Shown here one piece after another: positions 61,950-64,000 of a DNA stretch of 64,000 nucleotides. Under the pieces are notes generated by a model that saw nothing but the letters and a program-made list of their open reading frames with translations, was not told where the DNA came from and ran no database searches. Source of the stretch: CAZGUX01 sp964529305 (GTDB lineage Bacteria; Acidobacteriota; Terriglobia; Bryobacterales; Bryobacteraceae). The position numbers and the translations under genes are program-made. The DNA is taken from positions 48,299-112,298 of the forward strand of contig CAZGUX010000062.1 of the NCBI GenBank assembly GCA_964529305.1. The letters are read 5' to 3'. Position 1 is the stretch's first letter, and each line of letters begins with the position of its first letter.

Positions 61950-63002
61950 ATGATCGTCACCTGGTCTCTGCTGTGGCCCCTGGTTCTCACAGCCGTGCTC
62001 TTTCATGTCATGCCGTCCTGGAGCCGGCGCGACCTGTTCTTCGCGGTGACTGTTCGACCGGACTTCCGTTCGACCGGCGATGCCGTAGACATCTTGTGGC
62101 GGTTCCGCCTGGAGGTCTGGATTGCCACAGGCGCCGCCGTTGCGATGCAACTGGCCAAGCCCTTTCCCTGGGAGATCGCGAATCTGCTGGCGCCGGTGTT
62201 CGTGCAATTGATCGGCGGCTGTGCCGCGTGGGCCCGGGCGCGGTCGAGAGTCATGCCGGCGGCGGTTCAACCGTCGACGGTGCGGGCCGCGGATCTCTCT
62301 CCGCGCTCGAACGACTGGCCCGGTGGCTGGCCCATTCTGAGTGGCCCGTTGGTTATCCTCGCTGCCACGTCGATGGTGCTCTGGCAGAACTGGGACCAGA
62401 TTCCCGAACGATTTCCAATTCACTGGGATATCCACGGGAAGCCAAACGGCTGGTCGACCCGGTCGATCCGGGGAGTGTTCTTTCCGATCTGGATGGGTCT
62501 CGGGGTGAGTTCCATGAGTTCGCTGATGGTGTGGATGATTCAGACGGCGCGGCGGAGCGCCGCCTCGCCGGAAGAGATTGCGCGGGAGCGGCGGCATCGC
62601 CGGATGAACCAGGGCATCGTGATCGGCGTCAGCTACTTCATCAGCGTCGTGTTCACCCACGCGGCGCTTCTGCCCCTATGGGGTGGCGGCCAGCCAAAGA
62701 ACATGATCCTCCTGCTCGTGCTCACCCCGATCGTTGTGGTCGTGCCGATCGTCGCGATCAGTTGGCGCATGGCGGAGGAGAACCAACAATTCCCCTCGAC
62801 GACCTCCGCGCTCCTGGGCGACCAGACGGAAGACGCTTGCTGGAAGCTGGGGCAGTTCTACTACAATCCGGCCGACCCGGCGATCATGGTCGAGAAGCGG
62901 GCCGGCATCGGCTACACGATGAATTTCGCCCGCTGGCAGTCGTGGGCGTTTCTGGCGGGAGTGCTGCTGCTCCCGCTCGGCATCGTGTTCCTGGCGAAGT
63001 AA
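61950..63002 (+). CDS. DUF1648/DUF5808 integral membrane protein
   Basis: The 350-residue protein starts at an ATG (61950) about eight bases after GGAGGA. It has roughly seven transmembrane segments; PERFPIHWDIHGKPNGW is the DUF1648 motif and WKLGQFYYNPADPAIMVEKR near the end resembles DUF5808. Proteins of this kind with a YtrA-type repressor are linked to envelope stress or bacteriocin-immunity functions in Bacillus (SdpI-like), but that role is untested here. It is probably controlled by the GntR protein encoded upstream. Confidence 0.85.
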   Translation: MIVTWSLLWPLVLTAVLFHVMPSWSRRDLFFAVTVRPDFRSTGDAVDILWRFRLEVWIATGAAVAMQLAKPFPWEIANLLAPVFVQLIGGCAAWARARSRVMPAAVQPSTVRAADLSPRSNDWPGGWPILSGPLVILAATSMVLWQNWDQIPERFPIHWDIHGKPNGWSTRSIRGVFFPIWMGLGVSSMSSLMVWMIQTARRSAASPEEIARERRHRRMNQGIVIGVSYFISVVFTHAALLPLWGGGQPKNMILLLVLTPIVVVVPIVAISWRMAEENQQFPSTTSALLGDQTEDACWKLGQFYYNPADPAIMVEKRAGIGYTMNFARWQSWAFLAGVLLLPLGIVFLAK

Positions 63003-63012
63003 CGGCGCCTAT

Positions 63013-64000
63013 CTAGCCGTCCAACGCTTCGCGAACCTTGCGTCCCAGCGCCTCTGGGGTGAAGGGCTTTTGCAGGAACATCACGCCCGGACTCAGGGAA
63101 CTATTGTGCAGAACGGCGTCGCCGGTATAGCCGGATATATACAGGACGGGGAGATCGGGACACATTCCTTGCATCTGCGCCGCCAGTTCACGACCGCTGG
63201 CGCCGGGAATGACCACATCGGTGACCAGGAGGTCAATCCTTCCCTGGACGTCGCGGACAATCTCCAGGGCCGCTTCGCCATCGGCCGCCTCGAGGACGTG
63301 GTATCCCTGCCTCTTCAGCATTTCGCGGATGACGCGCCGGACGCCCTGTTCGTCCTCCACGAGCAATATCGATTCATTGCCCCGGGCCGCGCCCGCAGCC
63401 GGTCCAACGACCGTCGCGGGGGATCCGGAGAGGGATTGGCGCGGGAGGTACACCCGCAGGCAGGTGCCCTTCCCGACTTCGCTTTCGACGCTGACGCAAC
63501 CGCGGTTCTGCTGCACGATGCCGTACACGGTGGACAATCCGAGTCCCGTGCCTTTGCCTTTTTCTTTGGTCGTGAAGAAGGGTTCGAAAATTCGCTGGCG
63601 CGTTTTTTCTTCGATGCCGCAACCGGTATCGCTCACCGTCAGGCTGACCCACGGTCCGGGAGTGCAGCCGGTTTTGCCGGCATCTTTCTCTTCCACGTCA
63701 ATGGCCTTCGTCTCGATGGTGATTCGGCCGCCGTCGGGCATGGCGTCGCGGGAGTTAATCACCAGATTCAGAATGACCTGCTCGAGTTGAGCGGCGTCCG
63801 CGCAGACTCGGCCCAGATTGGACCCGAGGAGCACTTCCAGGCGGATGTCTTCGCCGATGACGCGCCGTAACATCTTATCCAGCCGCGAGACAACCATATT
63901 CAGATCGATGGATTCCGGCTGGTGTGCCTGGTTGCGGCTGAACGCCAGAAGCTGATTGGTGAGGGAACTGGCCCGGTCGGCGGCCAGCATCGTTTCACAC
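63013..64000 (-). CDS. Hybrid sensor histidine kinase, C-terminal part (partial)
   Basis: The visible 329 residues hold the end of a dimerisation helix (TNQLLAFSRNQ), an HATPase domain with NLVINSRDAMPDGG (N box), SDTGCGIEE (G1), GKGTGLGLSTVYGIV (G2), and a C-terminal receiver with ILLVEDEQGVRR and LLVTDVVIPG (phospho-acceptor Asp) and LQKPF (Lys). The phosphorylated His and any sensor domain lie beyond 64000; no stop intervenes. It is convergent with the DUF1648 gene, 11 bases away. Confidence 0.93.
   Translation of the reverse strand, partial: CETMLAADRASSLTNQLLAFSRNQAHQPESIDLNMVVSRLDKMLRRVIGEDIRLEVLLGSNLGRVCADAAQLEQVILNLVINSRDAMPDGGRITIETKAIDVEEKDAGKTGCTPGPWVSLTVSDTGCGIEEKTRQRIFEPFFTTKEKGKGTGLGLSTVYGIVQQNRGCVSVESEVGKGTCLRVYLPRQSLSGSPATVVGPAAGAARGNESILLVEDEQGVRRVIREMLKRQGYHVLEAADGEAALEIVRDVQGRIDLLVTDVVIPGASGRELAAQMQGMCPDLPVLYISGYTGDAVLHNSSLSPGVMFLQKPFTPEALGRKVREALDG

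Overview
The window is high-GC bacterial chromosome that looks like an acidobacterium of the Solibacter/Bryobacter type (Bryobacterales). The main pointers are an Oar-type TonB receptor with an N-terminal carboxypeptidase-regulatory domain, a secreted protein whose C-terminus matches the 'Solibacter uncharacterized C-terminal domain' pattern (TIGR03437), PSD1/DUF1501 gene pairs, membrane-anchored winged-helix regulators, many small sugar-isomerase/oxidoreductase operons, and dispersed GC-rich hairpin repeats. This is inference from family content; no 16S rRNA or tRNA gene was seen.

Layout. 1-5.8 kb: a GMC oxidoreductase with its small subunit (cut by the window start), a ceramidase-like secreted protein, a cysteine-rich mini-protein coupled to a secreted helical protein, and a membrane one-component regulator divergent from a TonB receptor (5.97-9.27 kb). 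9.3-16 kb: trpD, then sucC-sucD-ndk-M19 dipeptidase in one run, an HD-GYP response regulator and an NAD-dependent epimerase. 16-25 kb: an alpha/beta hydrolase, a PHP phosphoesterase, a UMF1-type MFS transporter, a four-gene overlapping operon (SoxC-like sulfite dehydrogenase, monoheme cytochrome, Gfo/Idh oxidoreductase, TIM-barrel isomerase), a type II toxin-antitoxin pair and a YVTN beta-propeller cytochrome. 25-32 kb: TetR-adaptor-RND efflux operon, an MFS permease and an outer-membrane barrel. 33.5-41 kb: an overlapping isomerase/pentaheme/sorbosone-dehydrogenase-like operon, a DapA remnant and a nine-loop FG-GAP protein.

41-51 kb is the most accessory-looking part. It holds a DNA-binding/transmembrane/FG-GAP regulator, a REP-associated tyrosine transposase (RAYT) enclosed by its own REP hairpins, a 1493-residue mosaic exoprotein (kelch, CNA-B-like, BACON, lipase-like, Ig-like, three C-terminal repeats), a TIGR03437 protein and a coiled-coil orphan, with further REP copies between them. 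51-64 kb: rsgA, a YfhO-like membrane protein, an isomerase/amidohydrolase pair, a PSD1-DUF1501 pair, a repeat-rich spacer, a GntR(YtrA)-DUF1648 operon with an obvious operator, and a hybrid sensor kinase cut by the window end.

Taken together, much of the region encodes extracytoplasmic oxidation of organic substrates (GMC, SoxC-like, sorbosone-dehydrogenase-like and multiheme proteins), sugar-acid type isomerases and secreted beta-rich proteins, controlled by local one-component regulators. The best candidates for something undescribed are the two translationally coupled redox/isomerase operons, the mosaic exoprotein with its three-copy cysteine-pair repeat, the FG-GAP regulator next to a TGGAAC motif cluster, and the REP/RAYT family.
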